From Thermoplasmata archaeon (GTDB taxonomy: Archaea; Thermoplasmatota; E2; DHVEG-1), in assembly GCA_030637965.1 (NCBI GenBank), contig DAOWFO010000024.1, positions 1 to 7,388 on the forward strand: a stretch of 7,388 nucleotides of DNA, given 5' to 3'. The notes beneath the pieces were generated by a model. It was not told the origin of the DNA. It saw only the letters and a list, made by a program, of their open reading frames with translations, and ran no database searches. The translations under genes were made by a program, and so were the position numbers. This document shows, one piece after another, positions 5,605 to 7,388 of the stretch. How positions within the stretch are numbered: position 1 is the first letter of the stretch; each line of letters starts with the position of its first letter.

Positions 5605-7388
5605 ATGGTAAAAAGAGGAATTTATAAATTTAAAATAATCTTTCAGATACTTTTTATAATAATTAGCCTTGCAATTATTCCTAATATAATAATAACAGTA
5701 GCCGAACATGAAGAAATTGAACAAAACAATATTAAAACTCTCGTGTACACTAAACAATTCTCCACACCAATAATAAGTGAAAACGAAGAATACATAAAAA
5801 TCAATTTAAATGAGGGAAATTCTTTCATAACAAACCCAGGATATCCTAAACTTCCTGTTTTTACAAAGATCTTTGAGTTTTCATGGGGAACAGAAATAAT
5901 AGATATCGTTTTAACAACCTCAAATGTTGAAAGAAAGCGTATTGAAAAAATTGTAGAACCTGTACAATCGATTAAAAGTATAAATGATTATTCACCAATA
6001 AAAAAAGAAATCAATCAAAAGATATACAATAGCCAAAATTCATATCCAGCAGACTGGTTTAATTATAAAATGGGAGTAGGAATAAATAACAAGGGAGAAC
6101 GAGTTTTATATCTCTCAATACACACTTATCCTGTGAGATATCTTCCATATGAAAACATTATCGAGCATATAGATAATTTAAAGATATCAATCATAAAAAG
6201 AGAACCAGAGATCGTGTATAAAAGTCCTGATATAAAATATGATCTTGTTGTTATCACACCATCACAGTTTTCTAGTATTCTAACACCATTAATCGATCAT
6301 AAAAATAACAATAGAATAAATGCAACCATAAAAAGTATAGAAAGTATCTACAGTGAATTTGAAGGGAGAGATGAACAAGAAAAAATCAAATATTTTATAA
6401 AATATTCTATTGAGGAATGGAGCACTAAATATGTACTTTTAATAGGGGATATTAAAAAACTACCTATTAGGACCACAGATGCTTACCCTTGGTCAGGATT
6501 CCATGGAAATGGTATTCTTTGTGATCTTTATTATGCAGATGTTTATGATGAAACTTATTCCTTTTGTAGTTGGGATATTAATAACAATGATATTTTTGGA
6601 GAAGCTGATCATACTGGTTCTCTTCTCGAATCTGAAGGAAATATTGACGATGTAGATTTATATGCCGATGTCTACATAGGACGAATTCCATGTACAACAG
6701 AGGATGAACTTACTACAGTTGTAAATAAAATTATAACCTACGAGGAAAGTACCTATGATCAGACCTGGTTCAAAAAAATAATATTGGTTGGTGGAGACAC
6801 ATTTCCCTTAGCAAAATTTTCCCCACCATTTGTTTACGAAGGGGAAATAACCAATAAAAAAGTTGGCCAACAACTATCAGAATTTGGACAAGTAAAATTA
6901 TGGGCGTCAAAACATAATTTAAATGCCGTTTCTTTTAACAGAGCGATAAAAGAAGGAGCAGGATTTGTCAGCTATGCTGGCCATGGTTTTGAACATGGAT
7001 GGGGCACCTATAGAATCAATGCCATTATAGATAAAATGTTCCCATTTCAACCTATGTATTTTACACCTTTTATTAAATATATCAAAAACGAGCATAAACT
7101 CCCAATTTTTTTCTTTGATGCATGTCTCACAGCAAAGCTTGATTTTAATATAACTGATCTTAAAGACTATTTCGGAGTGGTAGCATCGCTATTCAATATA
7201 CTTCCAAGTGCAAGATACGTTCCATCAGATTATTTTCCTAGTTTTGCATGGTGTTTTCTTAAGGAGGAGAATGGAGGGAGTATTGCTACAATTGGTTCAA
7301 CGCGACCAGCATATACTTATGTTGATAAAGATGGAGTATATGGCGGTGCAGGCTATTTAGATGTTCATTTCTTCAAAGCATATACAGA
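5605..7388 (+). CDS. Secreted C25-family (gingipain-type) cysteine endopeptidase, C-terminally truncated by the window
   Basis: The open frame runs 594 codons to the right edge with no stop. Residues 3-10 are basic and 11-32 hydrophobic, with cleavage likely after T31-V32-A33, so the protein is exported. Residues about 34-205 form a propeptide-like region, as in gingipain precursors, and the peptidase domain starts near 211 (KYDLVVITPSQF). Landmarks matching gingipain R are YVLLIGD (276-282), DVYIGRIPCTTEDEL (355-369), the catalytic histidine in SYAGHG (H460) followed by GWGT, and the catalytic cysteine in FFFDAC (C507). SIATIGSTRPAYTY follows near the end. The dyad is intact, so an active extracellular endopeptidase is predicted. 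Residues 324-335 (DINNNDIFGEAD) resemble a calcium-binding loop. The C-terminal anchoring or Ig-like domains expected in such proteins lie outside the window. Uncultured sediment archaea are known to encode secreted C25 proteases for protein degradation. The gene has its own promoter-like and ribosome binding sites. Confidence 0.93.
   Translation, partial: MVKRGIYKFKIIFQILFIIISLAIIPNIIITVAEHEEIEQNNIKTLVYTKQFSTPIISENEEYIKINLNEGNSFITNPGYPKLPVFTKIFEFSWGTEIIDIVLTTSNVERKRIEKIVEPVQSIKSINDYSPIKKEINQKIYNSQNSYPADWFNYKMGVGINNKGERVLYLSIHTYPVRYLPYENIIEHIDNLKISIIKREPEIVYKSPDIKYDLVVITPSQFSSILTPLIDHKNNNRINATIKSIESIYSEFEGRDEQEKIKYFIKYSIEEWSTKYVLLIGDIKKLPIRTTDAYPWSGFHGNGILCDLYYADVYDETYSFCSWDINNNDIFGEADHTGSLLESEGNIDDVDLYADVYIGRIPCTTEDELTTVVNKIITYEESTYDQTWFKKIILVGGDTFPLAKFSPPFVYEGEITNKKVGQQLSEFGQVKLWASKHNLNAVSFNRAIKEGAGFVSYAGHGFEHGWGTYRINAIIDKMFPFQPMYFTPFIKYIKNEHKLPIFFFDACLTAKLDFNITDLKDYFGVVASLFNILPSARYVPSDYFPSFAWCFLKEENGGSIATIGSTRPAYTYVDKDGVYGGAGYLDVHFFKAYT

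Noticed and set aside
5575..5828. Two overlapping minus-strand open frames over the start of the protease gene
   Set aside because: They lie antisense to the ribosome binding site, signal peptide and propeptide of a clear gene; their hydrophobic look comes from reading AT-rich DNA backwards.

Overview
This AT-rich window (roughly 30% GC by eye) looks like a piece of an uncultured archaeal chromosome. The evidence is an archaeal-type phosphopantetheine adenylyltransferase, a family B DNA polymerase with archaeal-style motifs, Shine-Dalgarno sites of the GGTGAT/GGAG kind, A/T-rich TATA-like boxes at the right distance from starts, and T-run terminators. A secreted C25 (gingipain-type) protease next to a secreted beta-helix protein fits sediment Thermoplasmatota such as Marine Benthic Group D. 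That placement is an inference from gene content, not from a marker phylogeny.

Layout: (1) 1-382, minus strand, the N-terminal part of a secreted parallel beta-helix protein cut by the window edge. (2) 383-496, a divergent promoter region. (3) 497-958, coaD. (4) 1005-1304, a 99-residue protein of unknown function whose last residues resemble the tail of the archaeal ribosomal stalk protein. (5) 1308-2315, minus strand, a zinc-dependent histone deacetylase-family enzyme, tail to tail with the previous gene at 3 bp. (6) 2316-2426, a second divergent promoter region containing a hairpin. (7) 2427-5294, a 955-residue family B DNA polymerase. (8) 5295-5604, an AT-rich gap with a T-run terminator, then a TATA box and ribosome binding site. 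(9) 5605 to the end, most of a secreted C25 cysteine protease; the gene runs off the window.

The two outer genes encode exported proteins and the inner four encode cytoplasmic housekeeping or information-processing proteins. The genes do not form one operon: there are two divergent pairs, one convergent pair and separate promoter-like sites. The two truncated edge genes were translated directly from the sequence. I see no mobile element, CRISPR array, tRNA or rRNA. The observations most worth a second look are the stalk-like tail of the small protein, the non-canonical motif B of the polymerase, and the substrate-pocket and calcium-loop predictions for the protease.
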